Assembly: GCA_034359265.1 (NCBI GenBank)
Contig: CP136891.1
Span: forward strand, 57,822,001 to 57,886,000
Source: Canna indica
Lineage: Eukaryota; Streptophyta; Magnoliopsida; Zingiberales; Cannaceae
Length of the DNA stretch: 64,000 nucleotides
Direction of reading: 5' to 3'
The translations under genes were made by a program, and so were the position numbers. Of the stretch, positions 21,340 to 33,635 are shown one piece after another. Position 1 is the first letter of the stretch, and each line of letters begins with the position of its first letter. The notes under the pieces were generated by a model. That model had not been told where the DNA came from. It searched no databases and saw only the letters and a list, made by a program, of their open reading frames with translations.

Positions 21340-24300
21340 TTGAGGACATGAGGCTTAGATGTGCTGTGGACCCTAGAGTGGTCCTGAATGAGGTTGTAGC
21401 CACTTGATATGTTGTGAACTTTCTGTAGTATGTATTCAAAAAAGATTGATCAAATAGCTTTCGAGGTTTAAAATTAATAATGGTGATTGCTTCCACTATA
21501 TCACAGCAAATGGTTTTTCAGGGGGTCTTATTGCTTTTTGGAACCCTAACATCTGGTCTCAGATTTTGATTTCCACTAGTCTGTTTCACATTTGTGTCTC
21601 ATTACGGCATATTCTGAGCAATTAGGTCTTTAGTAGGGTGGCCGTTTATGGTCCACCCTCGAGAGAAAGAAGATCCAAGTTTTGTGAAGAGATGGCTTCT
21701 CTGTCACTGGACTCTACTATTCCTACTTTTGTTGGCAGTGATTTCAATTTAACAAAACATGCTAGCGAAAGAAAAAATTGCAGAGGTCATAGTGGTGATT
21801 CTAGAAAATTTTCTCAACTCATCGTGGATTTGAACCTCATTGATCCTCCTATTTCAGGGTTAGATTTTACTTGGTCTAACAATCAATCACTTTCGACCCT
21901 TAAAAAATTAGATCGGATCCCGATTAACTTGAGGGCTTCTCTTTTACTTCCGAGTATGAATATTTTTGGCCTTCCTAGGAAGCTTTCCGACCATAACCCC
22001 TTGCTCCATTGTAATCGCTCTATCTGCCTGATTGGATCTTGCCCTTTTAGTGGATAGAAATACGAGGTATTTTCTCACACTTACATTGGCTTCATCAGCC
22101 AGATTTTAATGTGATTATCAATCAGGGGCTTATTTATGGTATCTTCTCCAAATAATGCCAATTTACTATCGATTTGGATCTTAGCCTGAAAACATCTGTG
22201 GCCAGCTATTCTAAACTGGAGTAGATTAATAGAGCGAAACCAAAATCTGACAAGAAAAGAGCTGGAGGCAAAAATATTCACTCTCTCTAATAAGGCGGAT
22301 GATGTTGGGCTGCTAACGAAGAAAATCCTTAGTTTTCACAATCTTAAAGGTCAACTTGACAAGCTTTATCACTCGGATGACCTTTACTGGAGAAGAGAGC
22401 CAAAAAAAGATGGTTGAAGGAAGGGGATAGAAATACGAGGTATTTTCGTCTTTGTGCGATCATGCGTCATAATGCAAATTAGGTTTCTAATTTCCATACG
22501 GCTTCAGGAATCATAATTGATCAAACACTCATGGCAAACTATTTCAGAGACTTCTATTCCAATATCCTCAGTACCAATAGACGTCTCATTCTCAAAATTC
22601 ATTGGCATGATTTCTATAATTCTGAGGATCATGCTTTATTGCACTTGGCCTGCCCTTTTACGATGGAGGAAGTTAAATGGGTCATCTGTCAACTTAAAAA
22701 CCATAAATCACCAAGGCTTGATGGCATTCAAAATATTTTTTTTCAAAAAAATATTGGGACATGCTTGGTCTGAGTCTAACTTGCTTGCTTAATGATCTTT
22801 TGAGTCACCCTGAAAATTTGAGAAGGATCAATCATGTTTTTATTACTCCGATTCCAAAAAAGAGGGGCAAACTCTCCAAAGGATTTCAAGCCTATCAATT
22901 TAGAAAGTAGCCTGTTAATTTTTTTTTCAAAAATATTGGCTAACAAACTGGCCATTCTCATATCTTCTTTGATTGATAATTCCCAAGGAGCCTTTACTTC
23001 ATGAAGAAGTAGTCTGGACTGCTATATGATAGCAAATGAGACAATTTGGCAATGCAAAGTACATAATGATAATACTCGTTTCATAAAGGTGGACTTCAAA
23101 AAAGTATTTGATTCGATTAATCATGGTTTTCTGCTAGAACTATTGGAAGCTCATGGATTCCCTATTGAATGGATAAGATGTATCTCTCCGTTGCTAATTA
23201 CCTCCTCTTCCTCTATCATTATTAATGGTCGGACTGGAAAATCATTCGAACACAAAAGAGGCTTGAGACAAGGTAACCTTTTATCACCTCTTTTATTCAA
23301 CCTTGTGATGGACTCCCTTTCTAAGTTGTTACAAATAGCATGTCCCTTGGATTTCTCAAAGGAGCATTATCTGATTTATTCTCGAGGGGTGGTAGTCATA
23401 TTGCTTTTGAGGATGATTTGGTGGTTTCTCGCGAGGCAACAAGGGACGCCGTCTCCAATTTCAGACTTCTAATGAAATGCTTCGAATTGACCTTTGGGTT
23501 GAAAATAAACACAAACAATACTATGCTGATTCATTTAGCAACTAATACCTCGATTGCACCTGTGTTGGCAAATATTTTGGGATGTTTTGCTACTTTTTTC
23601 CCTATTGGCTACTTAGGTTTACCTTTACACCTCGGACCCTTGCATAAAGATGATTGGAACAAGTTAATTTCTAAATTTGGCAGTGTGTTGGTTTCTTAGC
23701 AAGGTTCTATGCTCTCCCGTGTGGGTAGACATACACTTATCAACAGTGTTCTCTCTAGTCATGCTTCTTATTTCTTCTCCATTTTCGAAGTTTCCAAGTG
23801 GGTTGTTCGCCTCATAGAAAAAAGGAGACGAAAGTTTTTTTAGATTGGAGACAAAGATGTTACTATTAGGGGAAAATGTTTGGTAAATTGGGAAACTTTA
23901 ACTCGCAAGACAGGTGAAGGCGGACTTGGTCTCCTTAATCTCGCCACTCACACTTTGGCGAGACTGGGAGCGTGGCTATGGAAACTCAGGCAAAACTCTA
24001 ATTTGATTTGGGTTGATCTTCTGAAAACAATAGCTACAGACCACTTTCTCACGAAAATCAGTTGTCTCCCATCTCGAGAGGTATCACCGAAGAGCTGGAT
24101 CTTTCAATGCTTCTGTTAGTATTCAGGTTGATGACAATTATTCTATAAGACTGTGGTTTGATCCCTAGTTGAATGGACAGAATCTAGCTGATCTCTTCCC
24201 CGATCTTTTTGCACTAGCTGTTAGTCCTAACACAACCATTGCGGATGTTAAAGTCCTTGATACCGATTTTAGGGCAACAGGTTGGAATATTCGGTTTACT

Positions 24301-25022
24301 AATCTCATTCCCGTGGCGTGAATCCTTTAAGTTGCAGATCTTATCTCGCCTTTGCTTAATATGACGGGTCCGGATGTCTTTAGGTGGAAATGGAATTATA
24401 ATGGTATTTTTCTCCACCAAATCTTACTATCAGATTCTCTCTTATCGAGGGGTGATCGATTGACCTGGCAGGAAAATATATTTGGAGCAAGTGCATCTCG
24501 AAATCCTTCTCCATCTTCTTTTGGCTTTCTCTAAAACGACATCTACCAACTAGAGACAAACTTTTGAAGTGGAATTTACATATTGATTTGAAGTGTCTTT
24601 TGCCAGACTTCTGATAAATCCCATGAACATCTTTTTATTTGCTGCTCCTACTCTATTCAGAGTTGGAAGTTCATGCTCAATCTCTGCAATATTCCCTTCT
24701 TCTCGCTCAAGTATAAACTTAGAGCAGACTTCAAACAAAGCCTTCGAAAGTTATACAGGGAAAGTTATTAGCACTCATAATCTGGAAAGACAAAATTTAG
24801 CATGAGAGAAACTATCGCATCTTCTACAACAAGTGTAAATCTTTCATCAAGCTTGTTATCGGAGGAGCCAACTTCTTCTCCCTTTGTACATCCTTAGGTC
24901 TCTACTAGGGGTTCTCTCCTTTTTTTTTTCTCTCTCTCCTTGTACATTCTACCTCTATCCCCCCAACTTGTATTCATTAATTTTTATGATCAATACAAGC
25001 ATCTCTTTTTTCAAAAAAATAA
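21340..25022 (+). pseudogene. decayed L1-type LINE (endonuclease and reverse transcriptase)
   Basis: Endonuclease pieces include ANGFSGGLIAFWNP (about 21504-21545), VAVYGPPSRERRSKF, FVGSDFN, DLNLIDPPISGLDFTWSN and KLSDHNPLL (21638-22010). Reverse transcriptase pieces include FIKVDFKKVFDSINH, GLRQGNLLSPLLFNLVMD (23026-23330) and FEDDLVVS (about 23404), where the catalytic FADD/YADD box has become FEDD. The zinc-binding/tether region follows (GYLGLPLHLGPLHK, LVNWETLTRKTGEGGLGLLN). Multiple stops and frameshifts break it. The 3' end near 25022 is an A-rich run after GATCAATACAAGCATC, typical of retroposed LINEs. The 5' part is cut by the Copia LTR. ORF1 is missing. Confidence 0.9.
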
Positions 25023-26095
25023 TAATATAACATGAATATAAAAAAATTCGGATCCATAACTCTCTTCCCCAATGGACGGGTTTGCCCCCAAAAATGGGTT
25101 GGGTAGCTTAACTTAACCCCAAAAATCTGGTTTTTTTAAAAATGGGATGGAGCAATTATCTTGAACCGGCTATTACCGGGTTAAGTTTTTCTACCATCAT
25201 TTTTACCTTTTTTTTACCATTGTCTGCATGTACTTGACGTACATCTTCTTCCTCTATGTTGCCTCTTGTTCCCCCGCGTTGGAGCTTCTTCTCGTAAAGA
25301 AGCTGATGAGGAGTTGTTGGCGACGGGTTTTCTTCACGGCACACAGTTGGTAGTCATTGTGCTTGAACAGGCCGACGACAATACTTGAAGTCTTGTCATA
25401 TTGGGGTTCTTCACGATGCTCGAATGGACCAGTTGTTAGTCATAGTGCTAAGTTCTTCACAATGCACTAGGTCGGGTGGTAGTTCAGTATACTACACTAA
25501 CTAACTACCATATGCGGCTAGTGGGATGAACATTCCCAATCATACCGGACAAAGGCTAGTGCGCTTGTCCGGTGAGACAAGGATGTGACAACAAGAATTC
25601 AATGTGAAAATCTAATTATTGATGTGACAGCATAACTGCTATCGTATGCCATGACTTGATGAATTACTTGAGAGTGTGATTACCATGTTATGAATTTAGC
25701 CTATTTACTATGTTACTGCTTACTACATTGTTTATGTTTGAGACAACGGTATTGGTCACTCATTGAGTTGTAAACACACACCATCCTGCCTATGTGTGCA
25801 AGTTAATGTGAGGTTCATGGTGTTTGATGGGGTTGGCGATACAAGCTCAGTGAGGAGATTTTCCCCAATCACAATATAGAGTGTTGTTGTTATATTTTAT
25901 TTTTGAAAACTATTGTCGCATTTTGTAGTTCATTTGAGCACATATGAAACTTCCGATTTGAGACTCGTTTCTCATTTGCATATTATTGAACCCCAAATGA
26001 GTATTTATTCTATTATGCATTTAATGAGTACGAGTATGTTGTTGTATGTTGGATAGGCTTCGGGGTACTTGTGGGATTTTCGATCGGTCATGTGA
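25023..26095. other. probable LTR-derived DNA, no gene
   Basis: The end segment GGCTTCGGGGT...CATGTGATC (about 26056-26100) resembles 49847-49890, suggesting a shared LTR family. No termini were defined. Confidence 0.35.
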
Positions 26096-26096
26096 T

Positions 26097-26252
26097 CTTG
26101 AGTTGAGACGTGGCAATTGTCGTCATACAAACAAAGCTACCCATTGGGCAGTAAAGATGGTTGGGTATTGTAAGGATATCTCTATTTGGTCATCTATTAG
26201 GCCTTCTGACTTGCAATTCTTTTTGTCTGATGACCTTTTTGACCTCGGCTAG
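26097..26252 (+). pseudogene. LINE RNase H 3'-end fragment
   Basis: The frame reads CRHTNKATHWAVKMVGYCKD and DLQFFLSDDLFDLG before a stop. This is the typical C-terminal end of the RNase H-like domain of plant LINEs. It is a separate insertion from the LINE at 21340. Confidence 0.6.
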
Positions 26253-26565
26253 TTGATGAATAATATTAGTTCTTATCATTGGTAAAAAAATGTAACATAA
26301 AAGGGCAATTCTACCAACTTTCAAAGAAAACAGTAATATGTTTAATCAATTCTAAATTAGGTTATTCAATTTTTTTTGTTCAAATTATAAAAGTAAAACA
26401 TTTTCTTTTAAATAAAAACTTTGGTTTGATCCGCAGAAAAAATGATTTGGTTCAATTTTCAACTGAAATTATTATTGTATTTGGGTTCCAACCTCAAACA
26501 ATTCTAACTAACTAAAAAATTGATTTTTTTTATAAAAATAATAGTAAGTCAAACGAACTAATATC

Positions 26566-27099
26566 TAGGGATGGCAATTTAAATCGGTTAACCGCGGTTA
26601 ACCGGTTAACCGAATCGCAAAATCCGGTTTTGGATAGTGGATTTGCGGTTCGGTTTCGGTTTCGGTTTCGGATAGTAAAAACCAAAAACCGTTTAAAATC
26701 GATTCGGTTTTGGTTATCGGGTCGCGGTTAATCGGTAACCGAAACCGATTATATATTCGATTTCGATTACCGGTTTTTTGCGGTTAACCGGTAACCGAAA
26801 CCGCTTTTGTTATTAATCTTTGAACCGGTTATCCGTTTACTATCGGTTTTTTACAATTAATCGGTATCCGAAACTGGTTTTGTTATTAATTTTTGAATCG
26901 ATTATTTGTTTACTACCGGTTAACTAATTAGTAAACGGATAACTGGTTCTATTTGAACCAAAAAATTCGATTTCGGTTTCGGATATATGCTTTTGAAATC
27001 GACCGGCTTCAGTTTCGATTTCGGTTAGCGGGTTTGGAAAACGGTTTCGGTTTCGGTTAACCCTCAAAAGTGCGGTTAATCGAACCATTGTCATCCCTA
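26566..27099. mobile_element. short hAT MITE related to 9633-12252
   Basis: The ends are TAGGGATGGCAATTTAAATC and, inverted, TAGGGATGACAATGGTTCG. The flanks CTAATATC and GTAATTTC match at 6 of 8. The subterminal GGTTTCGGTTTCGG and TTTTGGATAGTGGATTTG blocks are nearly the same as in 9633-12252. It is best read as an internal deletion derivative. Confidence 0.85.
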
Positions 27100-30025
27100 G
27101 TAATTTCCTACACGCTATGATTATTAATATTAAAAAATTACTATTAAATATTAATTTCTGTGTGAATGGAATCTGAAATGAGAAAATTGTTTCAATTTAA
27201 TTTTGATTTGATTACAAAATTATTTCAATTGTTAAATACATCATTACAACTATAAGTAATTTTGTAAAATAATATAGCATAATATTATGCATTAAACCTT
27301 AAAAAATTCTCAGTACTTTACTAATTAAAAAAACATTTTGCTAATTTACAAATGTACCTTAACAAATAATTTTAGGAGGCGTCTAGTACAAAATAATTCA
27401 TATGTAATTCATCCAGATTGCTGACAATTATGTCTTTAAATTATCTGAACCTCACACATTATCTTGTTTGGTATCTTACTTATGCAGGTAATGTGGATTA
27501 TAATAGCTGATTCCACAAAAAAAGTCTTTTTTTTTCACGATGTATAACTAGCAATTCCATTCCCCTTTCATCTGGAAGTATTGAATACACCTATAATTCT
27601 GAGTTTCATGTTACTTCTACTTTTTCCAAAATACATGTCAGAGCCGGGGGCATCCCAATCAGATTGAATGGGATGACAGTTTCTCAGTCCGAATCTGTAA
27701 AACGAAAATTTTGATCAAATCACACATCGCAGTATACTAGGCTTTCTAATTCCTTAAGGGGTTTATCTAAAAGATTCGCGATATAACTAGGAAGACGTTT
27801 CAAATACCACACATGAGTCACTGGACATGCGAGTTTGATGTATCCCATTGAGATTGTCATTAAAGTGGTTATCCAGATTGCTCAATGGAAGAGTATTTAT
27901 ATGGATTGTCTCTGAAGTGATAATCTTGAATTATTTTTCATGACACAATTGTTCTTTTTAAACCTTAGTTTTTTTTACAAGTTCTTTGTCTCATCTTTTT
28001 CAGAAAGAAAATGTTCGCCTCTCACGATTTCTCACATAACATAATATTACAATAATATAATAATAATATAATAATACTATAATAATAATATATTATAATA
28101 TTATAATATTCTATTAAATTATATTATAATATTATATTAAATTATATTAATTATATTATATTATATATATAATATGATCAATTATATATTATAATAATAT
28201 AATATATTTGTAAAAAAGATATTTTTAAAAAGTAGATCTTATTACTTGGTAATGTATTTGTTATATGAAATATATATGTGTAAATTCTAGCAATCTTATT
28301 AAAATATTACTTGCGCATATCAAATACTATATTCTACATTATCGATAATTTTTTTAGTGATAATCTATTTGAAAGATAATCTAGATTGATAAGTAATTGG
28401 TAATGCATCAAAAATCACCTTAAAGTGTTGTCGTAGAAATTATATTTAGAAATTGAGAAAAAATTAATTAATTAATTTCAGAAGTCTTAAAATCGATCAA
28501 GGATAAGAAAAGAAAAACCATATTCCCCTTTTTTTTTTTCCCTACATTTTCTTGTGTTGTGATGATAACAGGTTAAATCTGACGACTTAAAAGTGAGATT
28601 TGGGAGGGAAAAAAAAAGCATTGTTTTAAAAATATTCTTGCCTGATATATTTGGACAAATTTATGGATAGACTTCGCTTTCATGGTACTGTCCCAGTGCT
28701 CTAGCTGTGTACAGCTGTCCGCACGCAGCCAGCTTAGCAATCGCCGATCTTAGCCGTCCAACTTTTGCATAGTCCATAAGCAACGGAAAGATCTGCTCGG
28801 CCTACGTGGTCCACGGTGCTTACGTGCAGACGCGTCGTTCTTGAATCAGTTTCTGACTTGTTCTCACGCTCTCCCCCACTTCTTGTCTTACTACTAAATT
28901 AAAATCAAATCGTACCACGTAGACATCTGTGGAGATAAGAGAGCGATGGATTTTGTCATCCGAAGAGACGCAAAGTTTTCAAGAACAAGTCATGTAATAA
29001 AATAAACAAAAAAATAATAGTTGACGTCCTCCACCGATGGCTTCGTGGTCCGCGGAAATACTTTGTGGCCGTCTGTCGTCACGTAATCATTAAACCCCTG
29101 AGCCGCGTTACTCGGACGCGGTTATTTAGTAGACCATGTCACCGAGCCCGGTCGGTTTATTTTATTTACTTGGCGTAAATTATTTTCTGTTTTGATTTTA
29201 ATGAAAATAAAAATTTGATTTTAAAATTTTGATTTTAATTTCTAGTTTTTAATTTTAAAATTGAAAATAATTTTATTAATTAAAACTAGTGAAAACTTAT
29301 TTAATTATAAAAAATAATATTAGTTTTCATCAAATAATTTTAATAGTAATATGATATTAAATTAATTTATAATTGGAATTATTCATGAAACTTATATGAT
29401 GATAAAAAAGAATCATATACAGACAAAATTAAAAGAATCACTACATAATATTGATTAAAAGTCAAACATCTAAAATAAATTTATCGAAAATTAGAATATA
29501 ATTTTTTTGTATTCATTTATTTTTTTTAAAAAATAACCAATTCAAGAATATAGTGAACAATGTTATTAATTTTTATGCATAAGTATCATTATAATTAACC
29601 CATTATAAAGCTTAAAAAAGGAGCTTTTATAAATTTATAAAATATCAATTATGTATTTGTAGATAGTATATAAAAATATTTTTTTGGTAGTAAAATATTT
29701 ATAAGATTTAATTAGATTACTAGTAATTCAATATTGTTTTTAGTTCAATTAAATACAAATCAATTAATAAGGATCATAATTTTAAAAAAATAAGTTAAGT
29801 GGTCTAAAAATAATTTTGCTTAAATTATAAATAATTTGATTAAATAAATTATTTTAAAAATTAGTTTAATTAATTTGATCATTTAGGAAAAATAATTTGA
29901 TTTATTTGTAGCAGTAAATCCTTTAATTTGATATATAAAAATTATTCTTTAACCAAATATATCCTTTAATTTCAAATTATTGGTAGCAGTAAAGTCACGA
30001 AGGAGCATTTGGGTATAAAAATAAG
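27100..30025. other. AT-rich intergenic DNA
   Basis: Nearly 3 kb without coding potential. It contains the TAATA tract at 28031-28210 and a less AT-rich patch (28690-29160) with ACGTGG and CACGTAGAC-like promoter motifs. No gene is supported. Confidence 0.5.
28031..28210. repeat. AT-only low-complexity tract
   Basis: Irregular repeats of AATAATATAATA and TTATATTA. Confidence 0.8.
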
Positions 30026-30352
30026 AGCAAATTACACGAAAATTTCCTCGACTATAGTCGATGTGCGCAAAGATTATCTAAACTATCAAGTGTGCACATA
30101 ACTCCCCGCGATTACACTTTTTATTCAAATGACAGTTGGATGAGATGGGGGGTGGAGATTGCTGCCACGTGACACTCGGGAGGAAGATTTTGCGCACGTG
30201 GAAGTTTTACCGTTAAGTTACTAACGGACAGGCTAACAGAAGAGGTTATTTGAACAAAAAACGTAGTTGCGGGAGTTCTGTGCACACTTAGTTATTTAAG
30301 TAGTTTTTGCGCACATCTATTATAATCGAGGAGAATTTCGTGTAATATACCT
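30026..30352. mobile_element. Mutator-like MITE upstream of the ROH1-like gene
   Basis: The ends are AGCAAATTACACGAAAATTT and, inverted, AGGTATATTACACGAAATTC. Inverted similarity runs about 110 bp. The flanking 9-mers AAAAATAAG and AGAAATAAC match at 7 of 9. Two CACGTG G-boxes lie inside (30166-30171 and 30195-30200). It ends 290 bp before the downstream start codon. Confidence 0.78.
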
Positions 30353-30642
30353 AGAAATAACATCCGTCAGGTTCAATCCGGCCGGTTCAATCCAACTTGG
30401 CAGTCGCTCCCAATAGTCCCGGAGTTAGTGCGGCCCAAGTCGCCAAGGAATCAGTCTCTCTCCCTCTCGCTTTCAACCTTTCCACTCTTCGACCCAGTCG
30501 ACCAATCGTAAATTATATAAATGAGCTTCTCACAAGTACTTGATTCACCGATCCCTCCGCTTCATGCTCTCCCAATTCCTTCCTCTCTCTCTCTCTCTCG
30601 ATTTGGAATTCGAACTAGTTTGGTTAGTACCTGATTCCATTA
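30353..30642 (+). promoter_or_regulatory. core promoter and 5' UTR of the ROH1-like gene
   Basis: CCAAT at about 30502 and TATATAAA at 30514-30521 are followed by a CT-rich leader (CTCTCTCTCT at about 30584-30600), a common plant 5'-UTR feature. The ATG is at 30643. Confidence 0.6.
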
Positions 30643-31830
30643 ATGACGACCACGACGGAGAACCAAGGCGGAGGCTCGCCTAGTAGTTCCACGGCCTTCA
30701 TGGGGCGCGCTTTCTTCAGCCTCCGCCGCGGCGCCCAGGTGGTTTCCATGGAGCAGGGCCAAGAACAGGACCTCGATCTCTTCCAGTCCCACGTCGCCGA
30801 CCGCCTCCTCGCTCTCATGCCAGCCCATGGCAGCGGCGGCGAAGCCTACCCGCTGCTAAGTCTCGCGTTCCTATCCAAGCTGCTTGATGCCCTCCTCTCG
30901 TGTGACGAGGAGTTCCGCTCCCTCCTTGGCCGTAACCACACCTGCCTCCTCGCTAAGTCCCCCGCGGATCGGGCCGTCAACGACCTCCTTGACCGCGCCG
31001 TGAAGTCGCTCGACGTGTGCAACGCAGTGACCCTCGCTCTCCACTCCCTCCGCCACTGGCACCGCCACGCTCTTATCGCCGCCTCCGCGCTGCTCCCCGC
31101 CCACCCCGGCGAGGGTCCCCTCAATCGCGCTCGAAGAGCCCTCGCCAAGCTCTTCGCTTCCTGCCCCAATTCCCCCTTTGCTGCCTCAGCGAGGACCGAG
31201 GGGTCTGGCTCGTCCGGCCGCTCCGCCAGCAGCCACATGCGAGCGCTCTCGTCGACCGTATCGAGGAACTGGTCCTCCAGCCGGCCCATGCCGCCCGTCC
31301 CGGCCCACCTGGCCACTCCTCGCGGTGGTGAAGCCGGCGGCGCCGGGATGGCCCTAGCGGTGTACGCGATGAGTTCCGCGCTGGCGTTCACCATGTGGGC
31401 TCTGGCGGCAGCCGTGCCGTCCCAGGACCGGGGCTCAGGAGCGTCGTCGAGCCCAGTCTCTCCGCGGCAGCACCTGCCGTGGGCGGGGGCGATGCTCGGG
31501 CTACAGGATCGCATCACGGAGGAGTCGCGGAGGAGGAGGAGCGCGGCAGGGCTTCTGGCGGAGATGCAAGGGGTAGAACGGTGCGGGAGGGAGCTGATGG
31601 AGGCGGTGGGGGAGAGCGGGCCGCCGCAATCACCATCGGAAGACATGGCGGCGAGGGCAGCGGAACTGGCGGAGGCGTGCCGCAGGCTAGATGAAGGGCT
31701 GGGTCCACTGGAGAGGCAGGTGAGGGAGGTATTCCATCGGATGGTCAGAAGCCGCGCCGAGGTGCTCCGCTGCGTGGAGCAGAGTACGCGCGCCGCCGCC
31801 GTTCTTCCAAACCCGCCCCTTGTCTCCTAA
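30643..31830 (+). CDS. BYPASS1/ROH1-related protein (DUF793 family)
   Basis: A single-exon 395-residue protein of the plant-specific BYPASS1/ROH1 family (PF05633). Members of this family include Arabidopsis ROH1, reported to bind exocyst Exo70 subunits, and BYPASS1, which restrains a root-derived signal. The family signature appears near the N-terminus: FMGRAFFSLRRGAQVVSMEQ followed by DLFQSHVADRLLALM (residues 19-59). Then come helical segments such as AVNDLLDRAVKSLDVCNAVT and a Ser-rich linker (186-215). A single hydrophobic stretch (MALAVYAMSSALAFTMWALA, 236-255) is followed by a C-terminal coiled-coil-prone region (290-385). Coding DNA is very GC-rich. Both the core promoter and the start context support the ATG chosen. 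The next gene converges from the opposite strand 445 bp away. The family is secure; the exact role is not. Confidence 0.92.
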   Translation: MTTTTENQGGGSPSSSTAFMGRAFFSLRRGAQVVSMEQGQEQDLDLFQSHVADRLLALMPAHGSGGEAYPLLSLAFLSKLLDALLSCDEEFRSLLGRNHTCLLAKSPADRAVNDLLDRAVKSLDVCNAVTLALHSLRHWHRHALIAASALLPAHPGEGPLNRARRALAKLFASCPNSPFAASARTEGSGSSGRSASSHMRALSSTVSRNWSSSRPMPPVPAHLATPRGGEAGGAGMALAVYAMSSALAFTMWALAAAVPSQDRGSGASSSPVSPRQHLPWAGAMLGLQDRITEESRRRRSAAGLLAEMQGVERCGRELMEAVGESGPPQSPSEDMAARAAELAEACRRLDEGLGPLERQVREVFHRMVRSRAEVLRCVEQSTRAAAVLPNPPLVS

Positions 31831-32275
31831 TTGAACCCGAGACGAACAGCGAAGTTCTTTCTTCTCTTATTTGATCTGGGATTTGATTCAATTGCACCTG
31901 TCTTTGCTTCGTAGAAGATGGCGCATGTGCATATAGCCATATAGAATTAACTAGAACATCAAATTCTTCATCTTTTTACTTAACCATTCAATTTCTCTTT
32001 GAATTGTATTAAAAGCTGATTGGATTAGCTTTTGTTGTTTATTAGCATTTGTCTCCATGTAAATTGTATTGGCAAATTGATTTGATTTGTGGATAATTTC
32101 TTTTACTAATGAGCTCTCAGCTGATGAGCATGCATTAAATTCATCAAAATAGTATCTAAATTTAACATCATTTTAACAATGATAAAAGCATTATCCACAA
32201 ATACATCGATGGTCCAATAATTCACTGGCTTTCGCCTCAGTCTAATAGCTAGCAAGCCCACGAAGAAGATTGAAA
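31831..32275. other. convergent intergenic region with both 3' UTRs
   Basis: The two genes end tail to tail here. AT-rich sequence; no further feature was seen. Confidence 0.6.
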
Positions 32276-32929
32276 CTAGAAGAAAAACCATTTCTTGGGC
32301 TTCCCGTTCATCTTATTCCTCTCCTCAACCTTCTTCTTCTTCAACTCCAAGTCCCCCTCTTCCTCCTCATCTTCGCTGCTACCGCTGACGCCGCCGTCGG
32401 TCTCATCGTCGCTCTTCGATGGATCTAGACGCGCTGCGTCCATCGCCCACTGCATCAATTTATCCACCTCCTTCTTCGAGACCCCGTCATCATCCCTATC
32501 ATCGTCACCATCTTCTTCTACTTCTATGTGGGATGTTCTCGCTTCCGGCCTCACCAGATCGGGCTTTTCCGTCCCAAGATCCGCCACTCGGGGCCCGGAG
32601 GAAGAGGCCTTGAGGGCCGCGAACCTCGCAGAGAGGTCGTCGCCGAGAACCTTCCCCAACTCCTCATCGGCCGATGCAGCCGACGCGGATCCTACCGTCT
32701 CCGCTGGTCTGGACGCTGGGGCCTGGCGCGGCACGGCAGAGGAAGGAGGAGGAGGGGGCGACTTGAGGGCCTCGAGGCGGCGGGCGAGATCGGGGTCGAA
32801 CGACGAGGACGAAGAGCCGACCCGGAGCTTGAGGAGGAGATCGTCCTCGGCGGCGCGCAGCAGCTGTTCGACCTCGGACTGGGGATCATCTGCGGGCGCC
32901 GTGCGATTCCCTCCCCTGCGGCTGCTCAT
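32276..32929 (-). CDS. small acidic protein with two DL--R--ALK helices, function unknown
   Basis: A single-exon protein of 217 residues starting MSSRRGGNRTAPADDPQ. An in-frame ATG 40 codons upstream (33049) is possible, but the extra residues look like translated leader. Visible parts: an N-terminal helix (SEVEQLLRAAEDDLLLKL, 18-35), DPDLARRLEALK (45-56), a Pro/Ala-rich linker, DDLSARFAALK (96-106), an acidic Asp/Glu run (135-148), KKEVDKLMQWAMDAARLDPS, a second acidic run, and a basic tail ending PKKWFFF. The doubled leucine-helix motif with acidic flanks recalls ANCHR/ZFYVE19-type abscission regulators, but no zinc finger is present and the link is speculative. GC-rich coding DNA with a clean frame argues for a real gene. 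Confidence 0.75.
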   Translation of the reverse strand: MSSRRGGNRTAPADDPQSEVEQLLRAAEDDLLLKLRVGSSSSSFDPDLARRLEALKSPPPPPSSAVPRQAPASRPAETVGSASAASADEELGKVLGDDLSARFAALKASSSGPRVADLGTEKPDLVRPEARTSHIEVEEDGDDDRDDDGVSKKEVDKLMQWAMDAARLDPSKSDDETDGGVSGSSEDEEEEGDLELKKKKVEERNKMNGKPKKWFFF

Positions 32930-33049
32930 TTTCGTGACCGAACTCAGATAATTCCGCAAGGAAAAGAAATACTCGTGCATCGCAGCGTGCGATGTAACGC
33001 GCAAACGCGGTTGCGGATCGATCACGCGAGTGGCGACGCACAAGCTCAT

Positions 33050-33635
33050 CGTATCCCATCGGGTCCGAACCCGATCACACCTCTGTCACCTCAACGTACC
33101 AAAATCCAATCCTATTCAGCGTAAGCAAATTGGGTCAGTATTAATTTTTGCATATTACAAAAATATGGTATTGGATCGGATCGGATTTTTTTTCTCTTTG
33201 TAAGAAAAATGAAGTTTGAAATTTGGAGCAAAATTTTATATTTGAGTCAGGTTGGGTTTTACAACAATTTTTTAGCTTAACACGACATTTCAATCTGTTT
33301 CCAATTTAGCAATTCAAATTATTCACTTATTTTCTATTTTGAATTCTTGTTACAAGTTATTTTAGTTTTGCACAAATAAAAAAATGTTAAATGGAGAATT
33401 ATATGCAAAATAATTACTTCAATCTTTTAAAATTGAATTTTGAAAATAATTTTTATATTTAAGCCCGAACCTGTTCTCTTATAGTGGATTCTATTTTAGC
33501 AAAAGAAAAATTACATCATTGATACCTTAATTGACGAAAGTAGGTATTTGAGACAATACTTGAATTTAAATTTTTTTACCCAAAAACACCAAATTTGAGA
33601 AGCAACAAGTAGATAAATAAGATCTCGCTCTCAGA
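33050..33635. other. intergenic DNA upstream of the acidic-protein gene
   Basis: AT-rich; no gene or element terminus was recognised. The promoter of the minus-strand gene should lie at its left end. Confidence 0.5.

Noticed and set aside
28031..28210. AT-only tract as a possible matrix attachment site or replication origin
   Set aside because: Base composition alone does not support either, and similar tracts occur inside degenerate elements (35360-35560).
30846..31646. 266-codon minus-strand ORF within the ROH1-like gene
   Set aside because: It is antisense to a frame with clear family motifs; high GC content removes stop codons on both strands.
32295..33124. Long plus-strand ORFs opposite the acidic-protein gene
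   Set aside because: They are GC-driven shadows of the minus-strand frame, with Ser/Arg-rich composition and no motifs.
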